Shown here piece by piece: positions 1 through 12,014 of a stretch of DNA of 64,000 bases (positions within the stretch are counted from its first letter, which is position 1; each line of letters begins with the position of its first letter). The notes beneath the pieces are model-generated. The model was given only the letters and a program-made list of their open reading frames with translations, was not told where the DNA came from and ran no database searches. The stretch comes from Burkholderia cepacia. Its GTDB lineage: Bacteria; Pseudomonadota; Gammaproteobacteria; Burkholderiales; Burkholderiaceae. The stretch covers positions 1-64,000 of the forward strand of contig NZ_LDWR01000021.1 of the NCBI RefSeq assembly GCF_001039005.1. Reading direction: 5' to 3'. Position numbers and translations under genes: made by a program.

Positions 1-258
1 GCGAGGAACTTCGTGTTTCCCGGCAGCGCTGCGTTTTCAGCAGCAGAGAAGCGATATTATGAACCGTGTTTCGCAGTTCGTCAACAACTTTTTAACTACT
101 TCGTTGCGACTGCGGGGCTCAACTTCGAATGCTGCCAGGGCTCGTTACCACCGCACCCCAACCGCACCGCTTCCCTCGTCCGCGCTGCGTTTCCGTTAGC
201 GCGAAAGAGGCGTGATTCTATGCACCCCGCCCCGTTCACGCAAGGGGTTTCTCAAAAA
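1..258. other. Region without a supported gene
   Basis: Short open frames exist here but none has a convincing ribosome binding site, Burkholderia-like codon use or a recognisable product. The stretch is less GC-rich than the genes that follow and has T-rich patches around 85-105. It may be the flank of a gene or stable RNA lying left of the window, which I cannot test. Confidence 0.5.
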
Positions 259-298
259 ATATAAGGCCCCGCACGCTGCCGCGTGCGGGGCCTTATAT
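259..298 (-). terminator. Rho-independent terminator of the phosphonate operon
   Basis: A perfect 18-bp stem (259-276 with 281-298) closes on a TGCC loop. Read leftward it is followed by a run of T (A-run at 254-259 on the plus strand), so it terminates the leftward operon whose last gene stops at 315. Confidence 0.9.
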
Positions 299-314
299 AG
301 AAGCAGCCGAACCG

Positions 315-866
315 TCAGGCCGCGCGCACCTGGCGCACGACGATCTCCATATAGTGATCGAGATCCGGCGTCGCCTTGCCTTCTTCCTTCGCCGTATCGT
401 CCCAGCGGCGCAGACGCAGCGCGTCCTCCGCAAACGGACGCTGCAGGAACACCGCCGTTTCCTCTTCGCTGAAGATGCCGCCCTGCAGCGCGAGGCTGCG
501 CACCGAGTCCGGCGACAGGCTCTCGAAGTAGCCTGCGTCGGTGCGGCACAGGCAGCGCTTCGCGTCGACGTGCAGCCGGATCGGTTCCAGCACCGCGTCG
601 GCAAACAGCGGCCGCAGGAACGGCAACACATAATACTGATGCAGATCGTCGATCCCGCGCGCGCTCGGTGTCTCGCCCTGACGATTCAGCAGGTGCCCGA
701 GGTCGTGCAGGAACGCCGCCGCGACCAGTGCTTCGTCAGCCCCCGCCTCTTCCGCCAGCAATCCGCTCTGCAGCGCATGCTCGAGCTGGGTCACCGGCTC
801 CCCGCTGTAGGCCACATGACCATGCTCGCGATACAGCCCGTGGATCTCTTCCACCGTCAATGCCAT
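315..866 (-). CDS. PhnZ-like HD-domain protein of the phosphonate operon
   Basis: This 183-aa HD-domain protein belongs to the phosphonate-operon-associated HD group that includes PhnZ, a mixed-valent di-iron oxygenase cleaving 2-amino-1-hydroxyethylphosphonate to glycine and phosphate. Visible features are Tyr20 and Glu23 in YSGEPVTQLEH, His30, the HD pair His54-Asp55, DLHQ and a later RLHVDAKRCLC segment, which is the arrangement I recall for PhnZ. It is the last gene of the leftward phn operon, 4 bp after phnY and just before the terminator. The PhnY* dioxygenase that normally makes the PhnZ substrate is not in the window, and the PhnW-PhnY-PhnA route here does not need this enzyme, so its substrate is open. 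Family assignment is firm; catalytic role is inference. Confidence 0.85.
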   Translation of the reverse strand: MALTVEEIHGLYREHGHVAYSGEPVTQLEHALQSGLLAEEAGADEALVAAAFLHDLGHLLNRQGETPSARGIDDLHQYYVLPFLRPLFADAVLEPIRLHVDAKRCLCRTDAGYFESLSPDSVRSLALQGGIFSEEETAVFLQRPFAEDALRLRRWDDTAKEEGKATPDLDHYMEIVVRQVRAA

Positions 867-870
867 TCGT

Positions 871-4478
<3,608 letters not shown>

Positions 4479-4489
<11 letters not shown>

Positions 4490-5399
4490 CGTTCCCTCCC
4501 GTCGCACGCCGGTTCACCCGGCGATAAACCGTATAGAGCGCCAGCGACAGTGCCAGCATCACGACCGCGCCGGCCGATGCGGTCGGCAGATCGAGGTCGA
4601 CGGTCGCGCTGCTGTAGATCGCGACCGGCAGCGTCACGAGCCGCGCGCTGCCGAGCACGAGCAGAATCCCGAACTCGTTCAGCGTCAGCAGGAAACACAG
4701 CACGGTGCCAGCGGCGATGCCCGGCCACGCGATCGGCAGCACGACGCGGCGCGCGAGCATCCAGCCGGGCGCGCCGAGGCTGCGCGCGGCTTCGATCAGG
4801 CGCAGGTCGAGCGTGGCGAACGACGCGAGCGTCGGCCGCACGACGAACGGCGTATAGAACACCGTCTGCGCGAGAATCACGCCGCCGATGCCGAACAGGA
4901 AATCGAGCGGCGGATTCTCGAGATGGAACAGGTGCTGCAGCGCGATGCTGATCGAACCTTGCGAGCCGTACAGGAAGATCAGCGTGAACGCGACGAGGAA
5001 CGACGGAAACGCGACGTACAGTTCCAGGAAGCGCGTGACGAGCGACGCGCCCGGAAACGGCCTGAAGAACAGCAGCGCGGCCAGCAGCACGCCCAGCACC
5101 GATGCGGTGCCGGCGCTCGCGAACAGCACGCCGAGCGTCGTCAGCAGCACGTTGCGCGTGTCGGGGTTGCTGAAGAACGTCCGGTACGCGTCAAAACTCA
5201 GCCCGTGATCGCCCGACACGCTCAGCAGCACGAGCCGCACCAGCGGATAGACGACGAGCGGGCCCAGCACGACGATCGCGAGCGCGACCAGGTGCAGGTC
5301 GCCCATGCGCTTGCGGCGCCGCGCGACGGCCGCGTGCGCGGCGGCCGACGCGAGCACGTGCGGCGGCAGACCGGCTTCAGGGCTCGATAAGGACGACAT
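4479..5399 (-). CDS. phnU: 2-aminoethylphosphonate ABC transporter permease PhnU
   Basis: This 306-aa integral membrane protein has about six hydrophobic helices and the permease signature loop EAARSLGAPG at roughly two-thirds of its length. It pairs with PhnV to form the channel of the phosphonate importer. The ATG at 5399 is preceded by GAGG at 6 nt and overlaps the end of phnT by 23 bp; an upstream start at 5432 is possible but lacks a better site. The tight overlaps on both sides place it inside one polycistron. Confidence 0.88.
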
Positions 5400-6492
5400 C
5401 GTCTGCCTCGTAATGCAGGGAAACGCGCGCACCGCGCTCGGGGGCCGCGCCGCGGCCGCGTTGCATCGTGACGCGCACGGGTTCGTCGGGTGCCGCGTCG
5501 ATCACGACCGCGATCGACAGGTCCGCGCCTTGCCATTCGACGGACGACACGGTGCCGTGCAGGCCGCCCGCCGCGGGCGGCATCACGGTCAGACGCTCGG
5601 GGCGCACGCACGCGACCTTGCCGCGCACTTCGTGGCGCGGATCGCCGAGCGGGAAGATCACGTGCGGCGGCAGCAGGTTCGCCGGGCCGAGATAGCGTGC
5701 GACGTAGCCGTCCTGCGGCGCGTCGTACAACTGCTGCGGCGTGCCGAGCTGCGCGATGTGGCCGTCGCGCATCAGCAGCGCGCGGTCGGACAGCACGAGC
5801 GCGTCGTCGCGGTCGTGCGTCACGCAAACGACGGTCAGGTTCGGCAAGCGCTCGTGCAGTGCCTTCAGTTCGCTGCGCACCGACGCGCGCAGGTTGGCGT
5901 CGAGCGCCGACAGCGGCTCGTCGAGCAGCAGCACATCCGGCTCGATCACGAGCGCGCGCGCCAGCGCGACGCGCTGCTGCATCCCGCCCGACAGTTGCGC
6001 GGGCAGGTGATGGCCCGCATCGCCGAGCTGCACGAGCTTCAGCGCGTCGGCGACGCGTCGCGTCACTTCCGACGATGCCATGCCGCGCGCGCGCAGCCCG
6101 AATGCGACGTTCTCGAACACCGACAGGTGCGGGAACAGCGCGTAATTCTGGAACAGCAGACCGAGATTGCGCTTGTGCGGCGGCGCATAGGTCAGGTCAC
6201 GCCCGGCAACGGTCAGCGTACCGGTCAGGCCGTCGGCCTTCACGAACCCGGCGATGAAGCGCAGCAGCGTGGTCTTGCCGCAGCCGCTCTTGCCGAGCAC
6301 GGTCAGAAATTCGCCGGCGCCGATCGACAGCGACAGATCTTCCAGCACCGTGCGTGCGCCGTAGCGCACGCTCAGGTGTTCGATCTGCACGCCGCCCGGC
6401 GCGCCGGACCGCAGCGTCGCGTGCGGTTCGGCGGCGCCGAATACGCCGGGATGGGTCAGGGTGGTTTCCACCGGGTTCATCCTCTTGCTCAC
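5377..6492 (-). CDS. phnT: 2-aminoethylphosphonate ABC transporter ATPase PhnT
   Basis: This 371-aa ATPase energises the importer. It carries Walker A GKSGCGKTT at about residue 68, the ABC signature LSGGMQQR, Walker B VLLLDEP and a switch His in CVTHDRDD. A C-terminal segment of about 110 residues resembles the regulatory TOBE domain of the spermidine/iron-type ATPases. The start is uncertain: GTG at 6492 gives 371 aa, while the ATG at 6480 has AAGAGG directly abutting it. The gene follows phnS by 22 bp and overlaps phnU. Confidence 0.9.
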   Translation of the reverse strand: MSKRMNPVETTLTHPGVFGAAEPHATLRSGAPGGVQIEHLSVRYGARTVLEDLSLSIGAGEFLTVLGKSGCGKTTLLRFIAGFVKADGLTGTLTVAGRDLTYAPPHKRNLGLLFQNYALFPHLSVFENVAFGLRARGMASSEVTRRVADALKLVQLGDAGHHLPAQLSGGMQQRVALARALVIEPDVLLLDEPLSALDANLRASVRSELKALHERLPNLTVVCVTHDRDDALVLSDRALLMRDGHIAQLGTPQQLYDAPQDGYVARYLGPANLLPPHVIFPLGDPRHEVRGKVACVRPERLTVMPPAAGGLHGTVSSVEWQGADLSIAVVIDAAPDEPVRVTMQRGRGAAPERGARVSLHYEADDVVLIEP

Positions 6493-6514
6493 TAATACAG
6501 GCGGCGTGCGCCGA

Positions 6515-7606
6515 TCACTTCGGCTTGACGACGTCGAGCTGCTTGCCCGAGCTGCCGATCACGTCCTTCTTCCAGCGCTCGATCCACACCGGCTTCTTCG
6601 CCATCACCTGGTTCCAGTCGACCGGGATCAGCTTCACGCCCGCGATCGCCTTCTTGACCGCCTCGCCGTTCTTGCCCGTCAGCGGCACGTCGGTGCGGCC
6701 CGGGATGCCGAACATGTCGGGCACCTTCGACTGCACGTCCGTCGACATCAGGTAGTCGATCAGCTTCTTGCCGACGTCCTGGTTCGGGCCGCTCTTGATC
6801 AGGCCGATGCCGTACGGGAGCTGGAACGTGGTCGGCTGGTCGCCGTCCTTCGCGGACAGGAAGATCGGCTTGACGGACAGCGCGCCGTGTTCGGCGTCGT
6901 CGAGGTCCATCTGCAGGTCGCCGTTCGCGACGCTGATCTCGTTACGCGACAGCAGCACGTTCAGGTAGCCCGTGCCCTTCGTGTGGAACTTCACGCTCTG
7001 CGACAGCTTCGCGAGGTAGTCGAACGCCTTGTCCTCGCCCATCAGCGACGTCGTCAGGATCAGCACGGCCATCCCGTCGCCGGCGGTCGCCGGGTTCGAG
7101 TACGCGACCTTGCCGGCGTAGGTCGGCGACAGCAGGTCGCCGAACGTCTTCGGCTGGTTCTTCACGACGTCCGGGTTGATCGCGAACGAGAAGTAGTTGT
7201 TCACGAACGTCGCCCACGTGCCGTCCTCAGCCTTCGCGATCGCCGGCACGTTCTTGTAGTTCACGCTCTGGTACGGCTGCAGCAGACCCATCTGGCCGGC
7301 TTGCTGAATGAACGGCGGCAGCGTGACGATCACGTCGGCCTTCGGGGAATTCTTCTCGATGTTCGCGCGGTTGACGACCTCGCCGCTGCCCGCCGTCACG
7401 ATGTTGACCTTGACGCCCTCCTTCTTCTCGAAGGCCGGCAGCACATCGCGATAGAGGTTCTCGAGACCGTCCGCCGTATACAGCACGACCGCGTTTGCCG
7501 CATGCGCCGGCATCGCGGCACCTTGCAGCAGACCGGCGGCGCAGGCGGCCAGCGCGAGCTTGCGGAACGCGCCGGCAGCGGCGCGCGAGGAATTCTGCAG
7601 TGTCAT
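6515..7606 (-). CDS. phnS: 2-aminoethylphosphonate periplasmic binding protein PhnS
   Basis: This 363-aa extracellular solute-binding protein has an N-terminal signal peptide (Lys/Arg followed by a hydrophobic alanine-rich stretch and cleavage near AHAANA, about residue 37). The mature part resembles the iron/AEP-type binding proteins: VVLYTADGLE at the start and a TAGSGEVVNR ligand-site segment. The ATG at 7606 has GGAG 7 nt upstream and is preferred over an upstream in-frame start. It is the first gene of the leftward operon and faces phnW across a 257-bp control region. Confidence 0.92.
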   Translation of the reverse strand: MTLQNSSRAAAGAFRKLALAACAAGLLQGAAMPAHAANAVVLYTADGLENLYRDVLPAFEKKEGVKVNIVTAGSGEVVNRANIEKNSPKADVIVTLPPFIQQAGQMGLLQPYQSVNYKNVPAIAKAEDGTWATFVNNYFSFAINPDVVKNQPKTFGDLLSPTYAGKVAYSNPATAGDGMAVLILTTSLMGEDKAFDYLAKLSQSVKFHTKGTGYLNVLLSRNEISVANGDLQMDLDDAEHGALSVKPIFLSAKDGDQPTTFQLPYGIGLIKSGPNQDVGKKLIDYLMSTDVQSKVPDMFGIPGRTDVPLTGKNGEAVKKAIAGVKLIPVDWNQVMAKKPVWIERWKKDVIGSSGKQLDVVKPK

Positions 7607-7863
7607 CTCACTTCTCCGTAGGCGGAACACCAAATGGCCGGGGGCACGATCCCGGTCCTTTTATCTCCGGGCAGGCCGATCAACGGCCCGCCTCGCTGCC
7701 GCGCTGAGCGTGGTTTCGCGCGGCAACCGAAGGATCACAGCGTTCGATGACAAACCCGTGACGAGTGCCACAATTTCCAAAAAATGACACATTTTGCCAC
7801 TATCATGCAAGTCATTCAGAAATGCCGCCCGGCGTTTCGTTCGACTTTCGCTGGAGAAAAATG
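7607..7863. promoter_or_regulatory. Divergent phnS/phnW control region with TGMCAC repeats
   Basis: This is the only plausible promoter region for both phn units. It is A/T-rich between 7770 and 7810. Three related hexamers occur: TGCCAC at 7766-7771, TGACAC at 7785-7790 and TGCCAC at 7795-7800. They could be operator half-sites for a phn regulator, which is not encoded in the window. The GGAG at 7853-7856 serves phnW. Confidence 0.5.
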
Positions 7864-8973
7864 ATGTCCGACCCGATCCTGCTTACGCCCGGCCCGCTCA
7901 CCACGTCCGCCACAACCCGCCTCGCAATGCAACATGACTGGGGGTCGTGGGACGCCGCTTTCAACCAATTGACGGCCAGCGTCTGCGCGGACCTCGTCGG
8001 CATCGCGCACGGCGGCGACGAGTACGTGTGCGTACCGATGCAGGGGAGCGGCACGTTCTCGGTCGAGGCCGCGCTCGGCACGCTGGTGCCGCGCGACGGC
8101 ATCGTGCTCGTGCCCGACAACGGCGCGTATTGCGCACGCATCCTGAAGATCCTCGGCCGGCTCGGCATCGACGCGATCGCGTTGCCGTTCGGCGAGGACA
8201 CGGCCGTCGACGCGGCAGCGGTCGAGGCCGCGTTCGCCCGCGAGCCGCGCATCACGCACGTCGCGCTCGTGCACCTGGAAACGAGCGCCGGGATCCTGAA
8301 CCCGCTGGATGCGATCGCGGCCGCGTGCCGGCGCCACGGCAAGCGGCTGATCGTCGACGCGATGAGTTCGTTCGGCGCGCTGCCGATCGCGCTGGCGGGC
8401 ACCGGCATCGATGCGCTGATCTCGGCGAGCGGCAAATGCCTCGAGGGCGTGCCGGGGATGGGTTTCGCGATCGTGCGGCGCGACGCGCTCGACGCATGCG
8501 AAGGCAACTCGCCGTCGCTCGCGCTCGATCTCCACGATCAGTACGCGTACCTGCGCAAGACGGGCCAATGGCGCTTCACGCCGCCGACGCACGTGATCGC
8601 CGCGCTGCGCGCCGCGCTCGACCAGTATCTCGCCGAAGGCGGCCAGCCCGCGCGCGGCGCGCGCTATCTGGACAACTGCCGGACGCTGGTCGAATCGATG
8701 CGCGAGCTCGGCTTCGCGCCGTTCCTCGACGCGAGCGTGCAGGCGCCGGTGATCGTCACGTTCCACGCGCCCGACCATCCGGCCTACGATTTCCGCCGCT
8801 TCTACGACGCGGTGCGCGATGCAGGTTTCATCCTGTATCCGGGCAAGCTCACGCAGCTCGAGACGTTCCGCGTCGGCTGCATCGGTGCGATCGATGCCGA
8901 CGATATCCGGCGCGCGGTCGCGGCGATCGCGCAGGCGGTCGAATCGCTCGGCATCGCCGTGCAGCGCGCGTAA
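7864..8973 (+). CDS. phnW: 2-aminoethylphosphonate--pyruvate transaminase
   Basis: This 369-aa PLP-dependent class V aminotransferase moves the amino group of 2-aminoethylphosphonate to pyruvate, giving phosphonoacetaldehyde and alanine. The N-terminus [10 protein letters not shown], the substrate-loop [11 protein letters not shown], the PLP-ring Asp in VDAMSSFGA and the Schiff-base Lys in SASGKCLEG are all present, and 369 aa is the normal family length. Two tandem ATGs occur at 7861 and 7864; the second lies 7 nt from GGAG and is preferred. Transcribed away from phnSTUV-A-Y, it supplies the first catabolic step for the substrate that operon imports and finishes. Confidence 0.95.
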   Translation: MSDPILLTPGPLTTSATTRLAMQHDWGSWDAAFNQLTASVCADLVGIAHGGDEYVCVPMQGSGTFSVEAALGTLVPRDGIVLVPDNGAYCARILKILGRLGIDAIALPFGEDTAVDAAAVEAAFAREPRITHVALVHLETSAGILNPLDAIAAACRRHGKRLIVDAMSSFGALPIALAGTGIDALISASGKCLEGVPGMGFAIVRRDALDACEGNSPSLALDLHDQYAYLRKTGQWRFTPPTHVIAALRAALDQYLAEGGQPARGARYLDNCRTLVESMRELGFAPFLDASVQAPVIVTFHAPDHPAYDFRRFYDAVRDAGFILYPGKLTQLETFRVGCIGAIDADDIRRAVAAIAQAVESLGIAVQRA

Positions 8974-9016
8974 CGCGCACACAAACCGGCACTCCGGCCG
9001 GTGCACCAACAAAAAA

Positions 9017-9042
9017 GCCCGGCGGCCAACCGGCCGCCGGGC
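9017..9042 (-). terminator. Terminator of the quinate/shikimate operon
   Basis: An 11-bp perfect stem (9017-9027 with 9032-9042) has a four-base loop. The run of six A at 9011-9016 becomes a U-tract for leftward transcription, so it ends the operon whose last gene stops at 9073. Confidence 0.85.
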
Positions 9043-9072
9043 GAACGCACGAAATGTGCGTGGAGCCGGTGC

Positions 9073-10416
9073 TTACAGCTCGATCCGCTTGATGTCGCCG
9101 ACGACGAAGATGTACGACAGCGCACCGACCAGCGCGATCACGCCGATGAACACGAGCGCGCCGACGAACGACCCGGTCGACGCGACGATGAAGCCGACGA
9201 CGAGCGGCGTGACGATCCCCGCGAGGTTCGCCGCGAAGTTGAAGATGCCGCCCGTCACGCCGAGCAAGCCGTCCGGCGCGATGTCCGACACGAGCGTCCA
9301 GCCGAGCGCGGCCATCCCCTGCGCGAAGAATGCGACCGACATGATCGCGATCACGGCCTCGTTGCTCTTCACGTAGTTCGCGAGAATGATCGTCGATGCG
9401 AGCAGCAGGCCCGCGATGATCGGCAGCTTGCGCGCGAGGTTCGCGGACTTGCCGCGACGCAGCAGCCAGTCGGAGAAGATCCCGCCGAACATCACGCCGA
9501 CCGACGCGGCGATGAACGGCATCACCGCGAAGAAGCCGATCTTCAGCCAGCCCATGTGGCGCTCGGTCGCGAGGTAGGTCGGAAACCAGGTCAGGAAGAA
9601 CACGAGCGTCGAGTTGCCGGCGAACTGGCCGAGGCAGATGCCCGCGAGCTGGCGCTTCTTCAGCAACTGGCCAGCCATCGCCCAGCTGAACTTCTTCTGC
9701 TCACCCTTGCCGCCTTTGTCGCCGTCCTTGCGCGCACCGTGCACGAGACCGCCGCCCGCCTCGATATACGCCAGCTCTTCCGAGTTGGCGCCCGGATGGT
9801 TGCGCGGCTCGTGATAGAACTTCCACCAGACCAGGCCGAACACGATGCCGACCGCGCCAACGACCCAGAACAGCGAGCGCCAGCCGAACGCGCCCATCAG
9901 CGCAAACAGCACGGGGCTGAAGAACGCGAGGCCGATGTACTCGCCGACGGTGTAGGTGCCGGTCGCCATCGCGCGCTCGTTCTGCGGGAACCATGTCGCG
10001 ACGACGCGGCTGTTGGTCGGGAAGCACGGCGCCTCCGTCACGCCGAGGCCGAGCCGGCATGCGAACAGCGTCGCGATGCCCGGCACGAAACCCTGCAGAA
10101 ACGTACACAGCGACCACAGCGTCATCGACCAGTAATAGGTGATCTTGCTGCCGAAGCGGTCGAGGAACAGGCCGCCAGGCACCTGCATCGCGACGTACGT
10201 CCACGAGAACGCGGAGAACATGATGCCCATCACGGCCGCGTTGATGCCGAGCTCCTTGGTGAGCTGCGGCGCAGCCACCCCCAGCACGGTGCGGTCGAGA
10301 TAGTTGATCATCGTGCCGATCGCGAGCAGCGCGAGAATCTTGTAGCGCGCCGAAGTGCGCCGGACCGTGCCGGCGGCGGGCGCCGACGCGGCGCTCGTGT
10401 GGGTGGTGTGCTGCAT
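9073..10416 (-). CDS. MFS anion:cation symporter, probably quinate/shikimate uptake
   Basis: This 447-aa major facilitator of the anion:cation symporter family (the glucarate/galactonate/phthalate permease group) has about 12 transmembrane helices. Family marks include INYLDRTVLGVAAP in helix 1, FLDRFGSK in the helix 2-3 loop and TEAPCFPTNSRVVATWFP. A charged cytoplasmic loop rich in Lys and Gly sits mid-protein. The family transports sugar acids or aromatic acids; the quinate/shikimate substrate is inferred from the two genes upstream in the same leftward operon. The start at 10416 has no close in-frame competitor. It lies 33 bp after the dehydrogenase gene and is closed by the terminator at 9017-9042. 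Confidence 0.85.
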   Translation of the reverse strand: MQHTTHTSAASAPAAGTVRRTSARYKILALLAIGTMINYLDRTVLGVAAPQLTKELGINAAVMGIMFSAFSWTYVAMQVPGGLFLDRFGSKITYYWSMTLWSLCTFLQGFVPGIATLFACRLGLGVTEAPCFPTNSRVVATWFPQNERAMATGTYTVGEYIGLAFFSPVLFALMGAFGWRSLFWVVGAVGIVFGLVWWKFYHEPRNHPGANSEELAYIEAGGGLVHGARKDGDKGGKGEQKKFSWAMAGQLLKKRQLAGICLGQFAGNSTLVFFLTWFPTYLATERHMGWLKIGFFAVMPFIAASVGVMFGGIFSDWLLRRGKSANLARKLPIIAGLLLASTIILANYVKSNEAVIAIMSVAFFAQGMAALGWTLVSDIAPDGLLGVTGGIFNFAANLAGIVTPLVVGFIVASTGSFVGALVFIGVIALVGALSYIFVVGDIKRIEL

Positions 10417-10449
10417 GGTCGTCTCCTGGTCTCTCTTTATGGAATGGGA

Positions 10450-11304
10450 TCAGCGCGCGACGAGCGACTGAAAGTGATCGAACATCCGCTCGGCGTCGGG
10501 CGTGCGTCCGGTGAAGATCTCGAACGCGTCGACGGCCTGGTACACCGCCATCCCGCCGCCCGGCAACGTGGCGCAGCCGGCCGCGCGCGCGGCGTGGATC
10601 AGTTCGGTTTCGAGCGGGAAATACACGATGTCGGCCACCCACATGCCCGCGTGGAGCAGTTCGGCCGGCAGCGGCAGGCCCGGGTGCTTGACCATGCCGG
10701 TGGGCGTCGCGTGGATCAGGCCCGTCGCGGCCTGCATCGCGGCCGCGAGATCGCCGCCCTGCACGACCCGTGCTGCGGGGAAACGCTGCTGGAGTTCGGC
10801 CGCGAGCGCGGCGGCACGCGTGCCGTCGACATCGAAAATCGTCAGTTCGGCCGCGCCCATCTGCAGCGCCGCATGGGCCACGGCGGCGCCCGCGCCGCCC
10901 GCGCCGAGCTGGACGACGCGCTCGAGTGACGCACCGGGCAGGCCGCGGCGGAACGATTTCGCGAAACCCGACCAGTCGGTGTTGTGGCCGATCCGCTTGC
11001 CGTCCTTGAACAGCACGGTGTTCACCGCACCGAGCGCGCGGGCATCGTCCGACAGTTCGTCGAGGTGTTCGATCACGCGCTGCTTGCACGGATGCGTGAT
11101 GTTGAGCCCGGTGTAGCCCATCCGCTGCGCGGCATCGAGCAGTTGCGGCAGCGCGTCGACGGTCACGCCGAGCGCGTCGAGATCGAGGCGCCGGTAGACA
11201 TAACCGAACCCCTGGCGGAATCCTTCTTCCTCGTGCATCGCGGGCGACAACGAACCGCCGATGCCCTGGCCGATCAGGCCGATCAGAAACGACGGGCGGC
11301 TCAT
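10450..11304 (-). CDS. Shikimate/quinate dehydrogenase, catabolic type
   Basis: This 284-aa shikimate dehydrogenase-family enzyme oxidises shikimate (or quinate) to the 3-dehydro acid with NAD(P). Seen are the substrate-binding [10 protein letters not shown], the catalytic Lys region LNITHPCKQ, Asp in HNTDWSGF, the dinucleotide-binding [12 protein letters not shown] and a C-terminal [13 protein letters not shown]. The phosphate-site residues after the glycine loop read FDVDGTRA, with an Asp where NADPH-specific AroE has a basic patch, suggesting NAD preference. The start forms an ATGA overlap with aroQ. The operon context (dehydroquinase and transporter) favours catabolism over aromatic biosynthesis. 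Confidence 0.88.
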   Translation of the reverse strand: MSRPSFLIGLIGQGIGGSLSPAMHEEEGFRQGFGYVYRRLDLDALGVTVDALPQLLDAAQRMGYTGLNITHPCKQRVIEHLDELSDDARALGAVNTVLFKDGKRIGHNTDWSGFAKSFRRGLPGASLERVVQLGAGGAGAAVAHAALQMGAAELTIFDVDGTRAAALAAELQQRFPAARVVQGGDLAAAMQAATGLIHATPTGMVKHPGLPLPAELLHAGMWVADIVYFPLETELIHAARAAGCATLPGGGMAVYQAVDAFEIFTGRTPDAERMFDHFQSLVAR

Positions 11305-11756
11305 CGCGCGGCTCCCTGCGCAAACAGGGTCGACAGACGCTGCAGCGCGAACACGTAGCCTTCGGTGCCGCAGCCGCAGATCACGGCTTCGGCGACCGCC
11401 GACACATAGGAATGGTGGCGAAACGCCTCGCGGCGATGCACGTTCGAGATATGCACTTCGATCACCGGCTTCGCGATCGCGGACAGCGCATCGGCCAATG
11501 CCACCGACGTATGCGTATAGGCGGCCGGGTTGATCACGATGCCGTGCGTGTCATGACGGGCGTCATGCAGCCAGTCGATCAACTGGTGCTCGGCGTTCGA
11601 CTGGCGGAAATCGATCTCCAGCCCGAGCCCTTCGGCGGCCGTGCGGCAGCGCTGCTCGACGTCGGCGAGCGTTTCCGCGCCGTAGATATGGGGCTCGCGT
11701 GTGCCCAGCAGATTGAGGTTCGGGCCGTTCAGCACCAGCACCTTGTGCTTGCTCAT
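11301..11756 (-). CDS. aroQ: Type II 3-dehydroquinate dehydratase
   Basis: This 151-aa type II dehydroquinase interconverts 3-dehydroquinate and 3-dehydroshikimate. The signature [15 protein letters not shown] with its lid Arg, [11 protein letters not shown], the catalytic [17 protein letters not shown] and the [14 protein letters not shown] loop are all visible, and the length is typical. The ATG at 11756 is preceded by AGGAG about 10 nt away; an open frame extending upstream to 11849 has no support. First gene of the leftward quinate operon, it faces the dehydratase gene at 12015. Because the reaction is reversible, it serves catabolism here by feeding dehydroshikimate to that enzyme. Confidence 0.95.
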   Translation of the reverse strand: MSKHKVLVLNGPNLNLLGTREPHIYGAETLADVEQRCRTAAEGLGLEIDFRQSNAEHQLIDWLHDARHDTHGIVINPAAYTHTSVALADALSAIAKPVIEVHISNVHRREAFRHHSYVSAVAEAVICGCGTEGYVFALQRLSTLFAQGAAR

Positions 11757-11871
11757 GGTGTTTCTGCTCCTAAAACGGGGGCGAATCGCTAGTCGACTTC
11801 GCCCCCTGACGTCAAGATTTGGCGCTAGTGTGCGCTTGCGTTTGCGCAATGTCTTTTCGGGTTTTCGCTAA

Positions 11872-11899
11872 TTTGTACCACCTAGTTAGTTTGTATAAT
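11872..11899 (+). promoter_or_regulatory. Candidate promoter for the dehydroshikimate dehydratase gene
   Basis: A consensus -10 TATAAT lies at 11894-11899 and TTTGTA at 11872-11877, 16 bp apart. TTTGTA recurs at 11890-11895 and overlaps the -10, so the pair of TTTGTA elements could also be an operator read by a regulator of this divergent region. Confidence 0.55.
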
Positions 11900-12014
11900 T
11901 CGCCTCACTCCCCCAGTAAATTCGGGGTATGGTGCGCGCCCGGAACTCAACGACTGGTTCATTCAGGGCCGGTTCGACCGACGCCATGCCCCGCCCATCC
12001 GCAGGATTCGCCCC

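Noticed and set aside
13..264. Short open frame at the left edge
   Set aside because: No ribosome site, odd composition and it runs into the terminator hairpin.
7785..7799. Possible sigma-54 promoter TGACAC...TTGCC near phnW
   Set aside because: The spacing between the two elements is 4 bp rather than 5 and the -24 element is off consensus, so I do not call it.
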